Source: GCA-2725625 sp964574215
Lineage (GTDB): Bacteria; Pseudomonadota; Alphaproteobacteria; Rhodospirillales; UBA2165
Assembly: GCA_964574215.1 (NCBI GenBank)
Contig: CAZNLR010000013.1
Span: forward strand, 1 to 64,000
Reading direction: 5' to 3'
Length of the DNA: 64,000 nt
In this document: positions 16,703 through 24,523 of the stretch, in pieces
Layout: every line of letters starts with the position of its first letter
Numbering within the stretch: position 1 is the stretch's first letter
Position numbers and translations under genes: made by a program
The notes under the pieces: model-generated
Database searches by the model: none
What the model was told of the DNA's origin: nothing
The model's input: only the letters and a program-made list of their open reading frames with translations

Positions 16703-16717
16703 TTAACGGGCCGTTAA
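16703..16717. promoter_or_regulatory. CtrA-type motif TTAA-N7-TTAA upstream of ftsK
   Basis: TTAA (16703-16706), CGGGCCG, TTAA (16714-16717) exactly fits the CtrA cell-cycle regulator consensus half-site spacing, and is also a 7-bp-arm palindrome. It lies 24 bases before the chosen ftsK start, where bound CtrA could block or drive transcription. Inferred from motif only. Confidence 0.4.
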
Positions 16718-16740
16718 GAAAGCCCAAGCAATATCGTCCT

Positions 16741-19140
16741 ATGGCACGTACAGCTTTACATCCAGCGCGCACCGCGCTGTTGCCGGCCGGATTGATCGAT
16801 CAGATCAAACGCCGGACCGTCGAGTTATCGGGACTGGTTTTGTTCGCCGTCTCCTTATTAGGGCTGGTGGCCCTTCTCAGTTACCATCATGCCGACCCGT
16901 CACTCAATAGCGCCACCAACGAACCGGCCCGTAACCTTCTGGGCCTGGCGGGCGCCTATACCGCCGATCTTTTGTTGCAGATTTTCGGCGCTGCCGGCGC
17001 TTTGCCGTTTTTGATTTTCGCCGCCTGGGGGTGGTGTCTGATCGCCAAAAAAGGCGTCGGCATTCTCTGGCTACGGCTATTGTTGCTGCTGGCCGGCATC
17101 ACGTCGATCGGCATTGCACTGGCCGTTTTTTCCAACCCTGAATCCTGGCCCCTGAGGACCGGACTCGGCGGCGTGACCGGCGCCGTTCTGTTAAACCTGA
17201 CGATGGATGCGCTGGCGCCCCTGACCACCGGGCTGGCGGTCGGTTGGCGGGAAGCAATGGTCGCTGTACCGGCGGTTTTATTGGGCGTGCCGTCCCTGAT
17301 TTTTGCCGGCGGCCTCGACCGGACGGAATGGCGGGCGCTTTGGCAAGGTATGAAAAGTACCGGTTCCGCCGTTGGTATCACAGCGCGCTTCGTCGGTCGT
17401 CAGGCCAAAAGCATTCGGACCCGGATCGAGCCGACCTTTGGCAACGCCGATGATCGTCCCGAGGAAGACGAGACCGATAATCCCATGGAGCAGGCCTTGC
17501 TGGAACGGTCCGCCCAAAAGGAGCTGAAGGAGAAGCTCCTGCAGAAGCACAAAAATAAAGCCGTCGTTGCCGATAAGGTTAAGAAAGCGCCGGCGGGAAA
17601 GCGGGCCCGTGCCGCCAAGCAGGGAAACCTGAAACTTTCCACGACGGATAAATATCAGCTGCCACCCCTGGAAATTCTTGAAGAGCCGCCCGAGGTTTCG
17701 ACCAATCTTAAAGCGGATAGGGAATCGCTGGCTCAGAATGCGCAATTGCTGGAATCAGTTCTTGAGGATTTCGGCGTCAAAGGCGAGATCGTCAAGGTCC
17801 GGCCCGGACCCGTCGTTACCCTCTACGAGCTGGAACCCGCGCCTGGCACCAAAACCTCCCGCGTGGTTGGCCTGTCCGACGATATTGCCCGCTCCATGAG
17901 CGCCCTGTCGGTCCGCATTGCCGTTGTGCCGGGCCGCAGCGTTATCGGTATCGAGCTGCCCAACGCCAAAAGGGATACGGTTTTCTTCCGGGAACTTCTG
18001 GCCTCCAAGGTCTTCGACAAATCCAGCAGCAATCTGACTTTGGTGCTGGGCAAGGATATCGGCGGCGCGCCCCTGGTGGCCGATCTCGCCCGCATGCCCC
18101 ATTTGCTGATTGCCGGCACCACCGGATCGGGCAAGTCCGTCGCCATCAATACCATGATCCTGTCCCTGCTCTACCGGTTGGGCCCGGATCAATGCAAATT
18201 CATTATGATCGATCCCAAGATGCTGGAATTGTCCGTCTATGAAGGCATTCCTAATCTTTTGGCACCGGTGGTGACCGATCCCTCCAAGGCGATAGTCGCC
18301 CTGAAATGGGCGGTGCGGGAAATGGAAGACCGCTACCGGCTGATGTCCCAGATGGGGGTGCGTAACATCACCGGCTACAATACGCGTCTGGCCGAGGCCC
18401 GCAAAAAAGGTGAAACCTTGACCCGCCGGGTCCAAACGGGCTTTGACGAAACGGGCAAGCCGGTCTACGAAGACCAGCCCCTGAGCATGGATCCCCTGCC
18501 CATGATCGTTGTGGTCGTGGACGAAATGGCCGACCTTATGATGGTCGCCGGCAAAGACATCGAGGCGGCCATTCAACGCCTGGCCCAGATGGCAAGGGCG
18601 GCCGGCATTCATTTGATCATGGCCACCCAGCGGCCATCGGTGGACGTCATCACCGGCACCATCAAGGCCAATTTCCCGACCCGCATCAGCTTCCAGGTCA
18701 CGTCCAAAATCGACAGCCGCACGATATTGGGCGAACAGGGCGCCGAACAGCTGTTGGGTCAGGGCGACATGCTGTACATGGCGGGCGGAGGACAGATCGC
18801 CCGGGTTCACGGACCCTTCGTCAGCGACGAAGAGGTCGAGCATGTGGTCAAGTTCCTCAAAAGCCAGGGTGAGCCGGTTTATGTGGATGCCGTAACGGAA
18901 GACGACGACAGTGGTTTCAGCGCACCCGGCATGGGCGGTAAAGACGACGGCGACGAACTTTATGATGAGGCCGTCGCCATTATTGCCCGCGAAGGCAAGG
19001 CGTCGACGAGTTTCATTCAGCGCCACCTCCAGATCGGCTACAACCGCGCCGCCCGCATCATCGAAAAAATGGAAGCGGAGGGCGTGGTCAGCAAAGCCGA
19101 CCGCGTTGGCCGGCGGGAGGTTCTGGTGGGCGCCCACTAG
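16741..19140 (+). CDS. ftsK: DNA translocase FtsK
   Basis: 799 residues from the ATG at 16741 (MARTALHPART); the frame opens at 16690. Four transmembrane helices occupy about residues 30-195, followed by a short charged linker (about 220-315), then the RecA-like motor with Walker A AGTTGSGKS at 458-466 and Walker B VVVVDEMADLM. The C-terminal winged-helix gamma domain (last 65 residues, ASTSFIQRHLQIGYNRAARIIE) reads KOPS sequences. The protein anchors at the division septum and pumps chromosome dimers towards dif. The linker is much shorter than in E. coli. A CtrA-type motif lies just upstream. Confidence 0.96.
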   Translation: MARTALHPARTALLPAGLIDQIKRRTVELSGLVLFAVSLLGLVALLSYHHADPSLNSATNEPARNLLGLAGAYTADLLLQIFGAAGALPFLIFAAWGWCLIAKKGVGILWLRLLLLLAGITSIGIALAVFSNPESWPLRTGLGGVTGAVLLNLTMDALAPLTTGLAVGWREAMVAVPAVLLGVPSLIFAGGLDRTEWRALWQGMKSTGSAVGITARFVGRQAKSIRTRIEPTFGNADDRPEEDETDNPMEQALLERSAQKELKEKLLQKHKNKAVVADKVKKAPAGKRARAAKQGNLKLSTTDKYQLPPLEILEEPPEVSTNLKADRESLAQNAQLLESVLEDFGVKGEIVKVRPGPVVTLYELEPAPGTKTSRVVGLSDDIARSMSALSVRIAVVPGRSVIGIELPNAKRDTVFFRELLASKVFDKSSSNLTLVLGKDIGGAPLVADLARMPHLLIAGTTGSGKSVAINTMILSLLYRLGPDQCKFIMIDPKMLELSVYEGIPNLLAPVVTDPSKAIVALKWAVREMEDRYRLMSQMGVRNITGYNTRLAEARKKGETLTRRVQTGFDETGKPVYEDQPLSMDPLPMIVVVVDEMADLMMVAGKDIEAAIQRLAQMARAAGIHLIMATQRPSVDVITGTIKANFPTRISFQVTSKIDSRTILGEQGAEQLLGQGDMLYMAGGGQIARVHGPFVSDEEVEHVVKFLKSQGEPVYVDAVTEDDDSGFSAPGMGGKDDGDELYDEAVAIIAREGKASTSFIQRHLQIGYNRAARIIEKMEAEGVVSKADRVGRREVLVGAH

Positions 19141-19203
19141 AGGTCGACCAAAGCCCTCTAAAATGGCCCTTGCCTTACCGTTGAGGACCGGCATGATAAC
19201 AGC

Positions 19204-19875
19204 ATGGTTTCTATTCCGATCTCTCTGAAAAAAATAGGTCGAAGCGCCGCCTTAATGGGGGCACTGGCTATGTATGCGTTGCTGCCGACCCACATCCCAG
19301 GCACCGCCGCCGCCGCCGACGCCGTTCCCGCCGATCTTTCAGAACAGGACAGGTCCGATATCGGCCGTATCGAAACTTACCTCAACGATCTCAAGACCTT
19401 GCAGGCGGGGTTTTTGCAGATCGCTTCCAACGGCGGCGTGGCGACCGGCAAGTTGTTCATGTCCCGGCCCGGCAAAATGCGTTTCGAATACGATCCGCCG
19501 GCGCCCATTATGATGATCGCCGACGGTATCTTTCTCATTTACGTCGACAAAGAGCTGGAGCAGGTCACTCATATTTTGTTGAGTTCAACGCCCGTGGGCG
19601 TCCTGGTAAGGGAAGAAATCGCTCTCAAAGGCGATATTACGCTGACCAAGTTCGAGCGGGGTCCCGGTGTTCTCCGGGCGACGATCGCCGATACGGAAGA
19701 TCCCGAAGAGGGAGAAATTACGTTGGTTTTTTCCGACCAGCCCCTGGCGCTTCGAAAATGGGTGGTATCAGACGCGCAAGGTGTGAACACGACCGTCACC
19801 TTAACCGGTCTGCAAACCGGCAACCACCTTGATCCGGAACTGTTTATTTTCCGCGGCCTGGAAAATCAGGAGTAA
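19204..19875 (+). CDS. lolA: outer-membrane lipoprotein carrier LolA
   Basis: 223 residues. A signal peptide (to about residue 38, AAAADA) precedes a LolA domain: YLNDLKTLQAGFLQIASNG, GKLFMSRPGKMRFEYDPP, and late strands ending LDPELFIF. LolA carries lipoproteins through the periplasm from LolCDE to the outer membrane. The ftsK-lolA pairing is common in proteobacteria and supports the call. The start ATG 19204 follows ftsK by 63 bases. Confidence 0.92.
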   Translation: MVSIPISLKKIGRSAALMGALAMYALLPTHIPGTAAAADAVPADLSEQDRSDIGRIETYLNDLKTLQAGFLQIASNGGVATGKLFMSRPGKMRFEYDPPAPIMMIADGIFLIYVDKELEQVTHILLSSTPVGVLVREEIALKGDITLTKFERGPGVLRATIADTEDPEEGEITLVFSDQPLALRKWVVSDAQGVNTTVTLTGLQTGNHLDPELFIFRGLENQE

Positions 19876-19989
19876 TGTCGTTGCATGGCACATTAAGGTA
19901 ATCCTGTATTCAACCCCGTATTCAACATTGTGTGATTACCATTGCATTTGGCCAAATCCGAACCAACTTAATCTATTAAGGAGATACCG

Positions 19990-20088
19990 TGGCCGCAACG
20001 GCGGCGGTGTGTGGGATAGACTCCCCCGGTTATCCCGCAATCCTCAAATTGAAGCGCCCGGCACCCCCCTGGTCGGGCGCTTTTTTTT
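19990..20088 (+). ncRNA. candidate small RNA ending in a strong terminator
   Basis: No credible reading frame occurs here. Between lolA and the convergent gene, CCG-tg-GCCG / CGGC-gg-CGG around a CAA loop (19992-20012 region) and GGGATA / TATCCC (about 20020-20044) can fold, followed by a perfect 8-bp terminator hairpin and eight T residues. The density of structure suggests an independent small RNA or a stabilised 3' untranslated region of lolA. The 5' end is only a guess. The class is not recognised. Confidence 0.4.
20052..20088 (+). terminator. strong intrinsic terminator
   Basis: AGCGCCCG (20053-20060) pairs perfectly with CGGGCGCT (20074-20081) around a 13-nt loop and is followed by a run of eight T residues (20081-20088). 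It ends the lolA transcript or the candidate small RNA in front of it. Confidence 0.92.
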
Positions 20089-20131
20089 ACTTATATTATT
20101 GTTTTGATCTCAAAATGAACCTGACAGAGAA

Positions 20132-20160
20132 AGGCCGCCCTATATTTCTAGGAGCGGCCT
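20132..20160 (-). terminator. hairpin downstream of small membrane protein gene
   Basis: AGGCCGC (20132-20138) plus CCTA pairs with TAGG plus GCGGCCT (20154-20160) with one bulged A and a TATTTC loop: 11 bp. On the minus strand it is followed by TTTCTC. It lies about 70 bases after the stop of the gene at 20232-20471. Confidence 0.55.
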
Positions 20161-20231
20161 GATCCAGTTTAGGGACGCCGGTTTGACGGGACGCCCGTGC
20201 GTAACTTTCTTAAATTTATACCGTGTCTATC

Positions 20232-20471
20232 CTAAGCTGCCGGCCGTTTGGAGAACAGCCAAAGTATGATGCCGATGGCAATAAGACCAACCAGACCGCT
20301 GTCACCCAGAGATTTAATCAGCGCCAGCAGGTTATTTACGACGTCGCCGATCAAAAACCCGGGCTGCGGGCCAAATAGGATTTGTAACACGACAAAGAGT
20401 GCAATGATCAGGAGTCCCAATTCGGTAAACTGAATTAGGAACCGCTTTATACTATCGAGAAAACCAGGCAT
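20232..20471 (-). CDS. small two-helix membrane protein
   Basis: 79 residues beginning MPGFLDSIKRFLIQF. Two hydrophobic helices, about residues 17-33 and 57-72, flank a polar and glycine-rich middle (GPQPGFLIGDVVNNLLALIKSLGDSG). A basic C-terminus SKRPAA would lie in the cytoplasm. Many alphaproteobacteria encode similar short proteins without known role. AAGGA lies before the ATG. It converges on lolA and the small RNA candidate, with hairpin terminators from both sides in the gap. Confidence 0.7.
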   Translation of the reverse strand: MPGFLDSIKRFLIQFTELGLLIIALFVVLQILFGPQPGFLIGDVVNNLLALIKSLGDSGLVGLIAIGIILWLFSKRPAA

Positions 20472-20752
20472 ATCTTGATCCTTCGGTAGTTAAAGTCACG
20501 CTAAGTACCCACAATTAGGTGGTAGAGGATACCAGACCACTACATATTGTGTTAGGTGTCAAGATTGGTGAAATTGTCGGGAAATTGGACCAGGAGGTCA
20601 TGTGGTCAAATAAAACTAGATTTTTCCATTTGTTACGCCTTATTCTAAGATGTTGCCCGCCCCGCATCACATTCTTGTGAATCAAGTCCTTAACAACATA
20701 ATTACGCTCATTTAACGATATTTAGTTAGAAATTCAGGGATCGAAACGAATC

Positions 20753-21544
20753 ATGAAAATCACCACCTGGAACATCAATAGCGTCCGCTTGCGCCTGCCT
20801 ATCATCAAGCGTCTGGTCTCCGAGATTAAACCCGATGTTATCTGCCTGCAGGAGACCAAAGTGATGGACGATCTGTTTCCGGCGCAGGACATAGAGAAAT
20901 TGGGCTATCCTCATCAGGCCATCCGGGGCGAAAAAAGCTACAACGGCGTAGCCATACTCTCAAAATTGCCATTAAAAAACATTCAAACCTTGAATTGGTG
21001 CGGTAAAGAAGACTGCCGGCATATTTCGGCTATATTGCCCAAAAATGTCGAACTGAATAACTTTTACATCCCGTCCGGCGGTGATATTCCGGATCCCAAG
21101 GAAAACGATAAGTTCGCTCACAAGCTAAAATTTTTGAAAGAAGCCGCCAAGTGGTGCAAAGCCCGGCAGGACGTCAAGGCCAAGCGAATTGTCGTCGGTG
21201 ATTTCAATGTGGCGCCCCTGGAAACCGATGTCTGGTCCCACAAACAGCTTCTTAAGGTGGTGTCACACACGCCCGTCGAGGTCGATCTTCTGGACAAACT
21301 TCAAAAAGCCGGGCCCTGGACCGACGCCGTCCGGGAAATTATTCCGCCGGAAGAACGCCTTTATTCCTGGTGGAGCTACCGGTCGCGGGATTGGACCGTT
21401 AATGACCGGGGGCGGCGTCTCGATCATGTCTGGGTAACGGAGGCTCTCAGGAAAAAAATCAAGGGCGCCGAAATCCTGCGTGATGCCCGCAGCTGGGAAA
21501 AGCCGTCGGATCACGTGCCGGTAACGGTGAATTTCGACCTGTAA
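20753..21544 (+). CDS. xthA: exodeoxyribonuclease III
   Basis: 263 residues. All motifs of the exonuclease III/AP endonuclease family are visible: MKITTWNINSVRLRL, CLQETKVMDD with the metal-binding Glu, YNGVAILSK, GDFNVAPLETDVW, and DHVWVTEAL / SWEKPSDHVPV with the catalytic Asp-His. The enzyme nicks DNA at abasic sites and degrades 3' ends in base-excision repair. The sequence belongs to the XthA group common in alphaproteobacteria. It is monocistronic; the gene after it is on the other strand. Confidence 0.95.
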   Translation: MKITTWNINSVRLRLPIIKRLVSEIKPDVICLQETKVMDDLFPAQDIEKLGYPHQAIRGEKSYNGVAILSKLPLKNIQTLNWCGKEDCRHISAILPKNVELNNFYIPSGGDIPDPKENDKFAHKLKFLKEAAKWCKARQDVKAKRIVVGDFNVAPLETDVWSHKQLLKVVSHTPVEVDLLDKLQKAGPWTDAVREIIPPEERLYSWWSYRSRDWTVNDRGRRLDHVWVTEALRKKIKGAEILRDARSWEKPSDHVPVTVNFDL

Positions 21545-21556
21545 AGGAAAAGCCGC

Positions 21557-21937
21557 CTATCCGTCCAAGGCTTCCTTAACCGCATGTTGAACATCATTTT
21601 GGTCGAACGGTTTCTTCACAAAACCGGCGACCTTCAATCCCCGACTCTTGGCCAGAGAAACGGACGTGCCGATGGTTGTTTCGTCCTGGCTGGAAATAAT
21701 TATTATTTTCTCGCTGCGAATTTCTTTGGCGAGGATAGTCAGCAATTCAGCGCCGTGCATCTTGGGCATCAATATATCCAGCAACACCAAATCGACCTGT
21801 TGGTCCTTGAAGGTCGTTAAATAATCCTCGCCGTTGGTCGCCTCCGATACCCGGTGGCCCATATGCTCCACAATTGCGCGCAGCAACTTTCGAATTTCGT
21901 TATCGTCATCGACGATAACGACATGTCCGCTTGTCAT
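21557..21937 (-). CDS. stand-alone response regulator receiver (CheY-like)
   Basis: 126 residues made only of a receiver domain: acidic pair Asp10-Asp11, phospho-acceptor Asp54 in VLLDILMP, the switch Ser in IIIISSQ and the conserved Lys in VKKPF. With no output domain it must act by protein contact. It lies downstream of a membrane-bound cyclase and an OmpR-type regulator on the same strand, so the three may form one signalling block, though a gap of about 107 bases separates it from the cyclase. Confidence 0.9.
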   Translation of the reverse strand: MTSGHVVIVDDDNEIRKLLRAIVEHMGHRVSEATNGEDYLTTFKDQQVDLVLLDILMPKMHGAELLTILAKEIRSEKIIIISSQDETTIGTSVSLAKSRGLKVAGFVKKPFDQNDVQHAVKEALDG

Positions 21938-22044
21938 AAGAAGAGGCTCTTTTCTGTGTATTTTGTTTCTTCAGTAATAGCCGGAAAATCTACGGGATGT
22001 CGACGCCTGTTTTGGGCATCATCAAAAAATCGGCAACCGAACCC

Positions 22045-23406
22045 TTATTCCGCTAAAACGACCAGAGTAACCGGATGGCTGACACCCTCTACCGTCCGGT
22101 TCTCCAGCCGCCGAAATTCCCGGGGGGGCGTGTAATTCTGCTTTTCGGCAGTGGTGAGAACTTGGGCTGTCGCCAGAGCGCGTACTTTTTCGGCCTTGGT
22201 ATGCTTTTCGAGTTTAGCCGACAGATTAACGCAATCGCCGAGGATGGTATATTCCAGCCGTTCTTCGTCACCGATTATGCCGAATACGATTCGTCCCGTC
22301 GTCGCTGCCATGCCGATATCGATGGGCGGCAGCCCGTTGCTCATCCGTTCATCGCGCCAAGCATCGGCCGCAGCAATAAGCTCTTCCACCGCCCCCAGCA
22401 CTTCGGCCCCATAGCTCTGGCTTTCCGTCACCGAACCGAACGAGGCGACGATGCCATCACCCTCGAAACGGTCGACTACACCGTTGTATTTTCTAATGAT
22501 CGGCACCATACGTGATTGATAATCGAGAATCAGGCTCACCAGTTCATCCGGCTGCATGTCTTCGGTCAAGGGGGTGAACCCTCTCAAATCGATCATCAGG
22601 ATGGCGGCGTCCCGCTCCACACCCTGTCCCAACGATACTTCGGATTCCGACTCGGCCATCTGTTCGACCACCGCGGCCGGAAAAAAGCGCGACAAGGTAC
22701 GGGCGGCTTCCCCCTCGGCAACGGCCCGTTCCAGCAATCCCCGCGCCCGGGATATGGCCAAAGCCAAAATGCCCGTGACCATGACGATGGAAATGATTTT
22801 ATCCAGCTCACCGCCGATCAAAACCGAGTTGGTGGTCAGATACTCTACGTAGTTTCGGGTTATCATGGGATTGCCGGGCTCGGCGACGATGACGTAAACG
22901 AACATCAAAAGCCAGCCGATGGCCGATACCGCACCCGCCAGCACGACGAACCGCGCCTCGAAGCGCAACGCCCTGAGGGCGATAAAAATGAATATATAGA
23001 GGAGCGTGGGCGCTTTGAGATAAAAGGAGGGCGGCTGCATATATTGCAGGTGAAACGACCAAATCGTAATCAGGAGCAGTGCAATATCGGCGACCACGGA
23101 AAGGGCGACAAACCATCTGGGAAGCGCCAGGCGATAAACCAGAAACAGCCGCAACACGGTAAAAGCAATATAAGTGGCCAGTATATAGGGTACCAGCCTG
23201 ATACCATCAGACGGCATAAAGGTTTTCGGCGCCACGGCGTACAGAATGGCAAAGATCAGCACGATCACCAGCTGAATCCAGCCAATCAGTTTTTCGCTGT
23301 CCTGTTGCTGGGTTTGAATATTATTGCGCACGCGGCCGGGTAAAGCGGGACGCTCGACGTCCCCCCATAATATGCACCGCATCATGTGAGAGAGTTGCGC
23401 TATCAT
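22045..23406 (-). CDS. membrane class III adenylate/guanylate cyclase
   Basis: 453 residues. Residues about 40-225 hold six hydrophobic helices (a MASE-type membrane sensor by position, not further assignable). Then comes a class III cyclase catalytic domain with AAILMIDLRGFTPL (first metal Asp) and NGVVDRFEGDGIVASFG (second), and the late LEYTILGDCVNLSAKLE. It makes cAMP or cGMP at the inner membrane in response to an unknown signal. Two response-regulator genes lie on either side on the same strand. Confidence 0.88.
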   Translation of the reverse strand: MIAQLSHMMRCILWGDVERPALPGRVRNNIQTQQQDSEKLIGWIQLVIVLIFAILYAVAPKTFMPSDGIRLVPYILATYIAFTVLRLFLVYRLALPRWFVALSVVADIALLLITIWSFHLQYMQPPSFYLKAPTLLYIFIFIALRALRFEARFVVLAGAVSAIGWLLMFVYVIVAEPGNPMITRNYVEYLTTNSVLIGGELDKIISIVMVTGILALAISRARGLLERAVAEGEAARTLSRFFPAAVVEQMAESESEVSLGQGVERDAAILMIDLRGFTPLTEDMQPDELVSLILDYQSRMVPIIRKYNGVVDRFEGDGIVASFGSVTESQSYGAEVLGAVEELIAAADAWRDERMSNGLPPIDIGMAATTGRIVFGIIGDEERLEYTILGDCVNLSAKLEKHTKAEKVRALATAQVLTTAEKQNYTPPREFRRLENRTVEGVSHPVTLVVLAE

Positions 23407-23467
23407 GTTCGACGCCTTTTATTCCGGCTTAGAAATAATATTGATCCAATACGGACTACCTTAACAA

Positions 23468-24157
23468 TCAAGGTACCAGACGGTATCCATTCGGTTCGGT
23501 GACAAGCAATTCGGCGTTGGACGGATCCCGTTCTATTTTTTGACGCAGGCGATAGACATGAGTTTCCAGCGTATGAGTGGTAACGCCGGCATTGTAGCCC
23601 CACACCTCGCCCAATAAAACGTCACGGCTGACAACCCGCTCGCCAGCCAGATATAGAAACTTCACGATCGCCGTCTCTTTGTCCGTCAGACGGATTTTCT
23701 TCTCGGTATCGGTTTCCAGCAATAATTTTGCCGCGGGCCGGAAACTGTAGGGACCGATGGTGAAGACGGCATATTCACTTTGCTCGTGTTCCCGAACATG
23801 GGCCCGTAATCGGGCCATCAGAACCCCAATTCGAAACGGCTTCGTAACATAATCATTGGCCCCGGCGTCCAAGCCGAGGATGGTGTCGGCATCGGTATCG
23901 GCGCCGGTCAGCATGATAATGGGCGATTTCACGCCATTTCGCCGCATAACGCGGCAGACTTCCCGTCCATCCATGTCAGGCAGGCCCACATCCAGCAAAA
24001 TAATATCAAAATACTGGTTTTTAGCGGCTTCAATGGCTTCGCTGCCGGTACCAGCGACATCGGTGACAAACTCTTCATGAATTTGCAGTTGCTCCGACAA
24101 CATTTGCCGAAGATCTTCATCGTCGTCTACAACAAGTACACGCCTACCAGCAGTCAT
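23468..24157 (-). CDS. OmpR/PhoB-type response regulator
   Basis: 229 residues from the ATG at 24157 (MTAGRRVLVV), which has GGAG six bases upstream; the frame is open to 24169. The receiver domain has Asp11-Asp12 and phospho-acceptor Asp56 in IILLDVGLP, and VTKPF later. The C-terminal winged helix (about 125-227) carries the PhoB-type recognition segment THTLETHVYRLRQKIE. No histidine kinase gene is adjacent, so the partner is encoded elsewhere. It precedes the cyclase gene by 61 bases on the same strand. Confidence 0.9.
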   Translation of the reverse strand: MTAGRRVLVVDDDEDLRQMLSEQLQIHEEFVTDVAGTGSEAIEAAKNQYFDIILLDVGLPDMDGREVCRVMRRNGVKSPIIMLTGADTDADTILGLDAGANDYVTKPFRIGVLMARLRAHVREHEQSEYAVFTIGPYSFRPAAKLLLETDTEKKIRLTDKETAIVKFLYLAGERVVSRDVLLGEVWGYNAGVTTHTLETHVYRLRQKIERDPSNAELLVTEPNGYRLVP

Positions 24158-24335
24158 TTTTATCTCCATTTTTGTCTAATTTCATTAAATTTTCGCCTGC
24201 TAAACTATTCATTTCATTCTAATTCTTGCGTATTGGTATCTTAAAGCGGGTAGCGACACGGTGACAAGTATCGCCTGGCGCCGGTTAGGGGTGAAAGCGG
24301 GAATATTTGGACCGTCGATAATCGATTTTTCACAT

Positions 24336-24350
24336 TATTGCCCGGCAATA
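24336..24350. promoter_or_regulatory. palindrome, possible enhancer-binding site
   Basis: TATTGCC-C-GGCAATA is a perfect dyad with 7-bp arms, centred 74 bases before the GG of the -24 element downstream. That is the usual place for a sigma-54 activator site, and CCCGGCAA resembles the FlbD (ftr) flagellar element of Caulobacter. The resemblance is from memory of the motif, not measured. Confidence 0.45.
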
Positions 24351-24415
24351 TTTTCCTCTTAAGCTTTGTTTTCCGCATAAAATTAAAAACCCTATTGATT
24401 CTATTAGATATTCTT

Positions 24416-24431
24416 TGGCACTCCTTTTGCA
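24416..24431 (+). promoter_or_regulatory. sigma-54 promoter (-24/-12)
   Basis: TGGCAC (24416-24421), five bases, TTGCA (24427-24431). The GG and GC doublets are separated by exactly 10 bases, matching the sigma-54 consensus fully. Transcription would begin near 24443 and run into the gene at 24524. Confidence 0.8.
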
Positions 24432-24523
24432 AATCCTGTTCAAGTAAATGTGTTCGAAAAAGTGAAATTGGGTAGAAAAACCCGGTTTAAAAACGATATT
24501 CGATAGAACGGGAAAAATAGAAA

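Larger units (their letters stand above)
24158..24523. other. divergent intergenic region with sigma-54 control signals
   Basis: A 366-base AT-rich gap between the response regulator and the unknown gene at 24524. It carries a 15-bp palindrome (24336-24350) and a consensus sigma-54 promoter (24416-24431). No coding frame here looks real. Confidence 0.6.

Noticed and set aside
17755..19194. A 479-codon open frame on the minus strand inside ftsK
   Set aside because: It is the antisense shadow of the high-GC ftsK motor domain; its translation is low in order and has no recognisable motif.
24241..24432. A 63-codon minus-strand frame in the gap before the sigma-54 gene
   Set aside because: It overlaps the sigma-54 promoter and palindrome and its product has no coherent composition.
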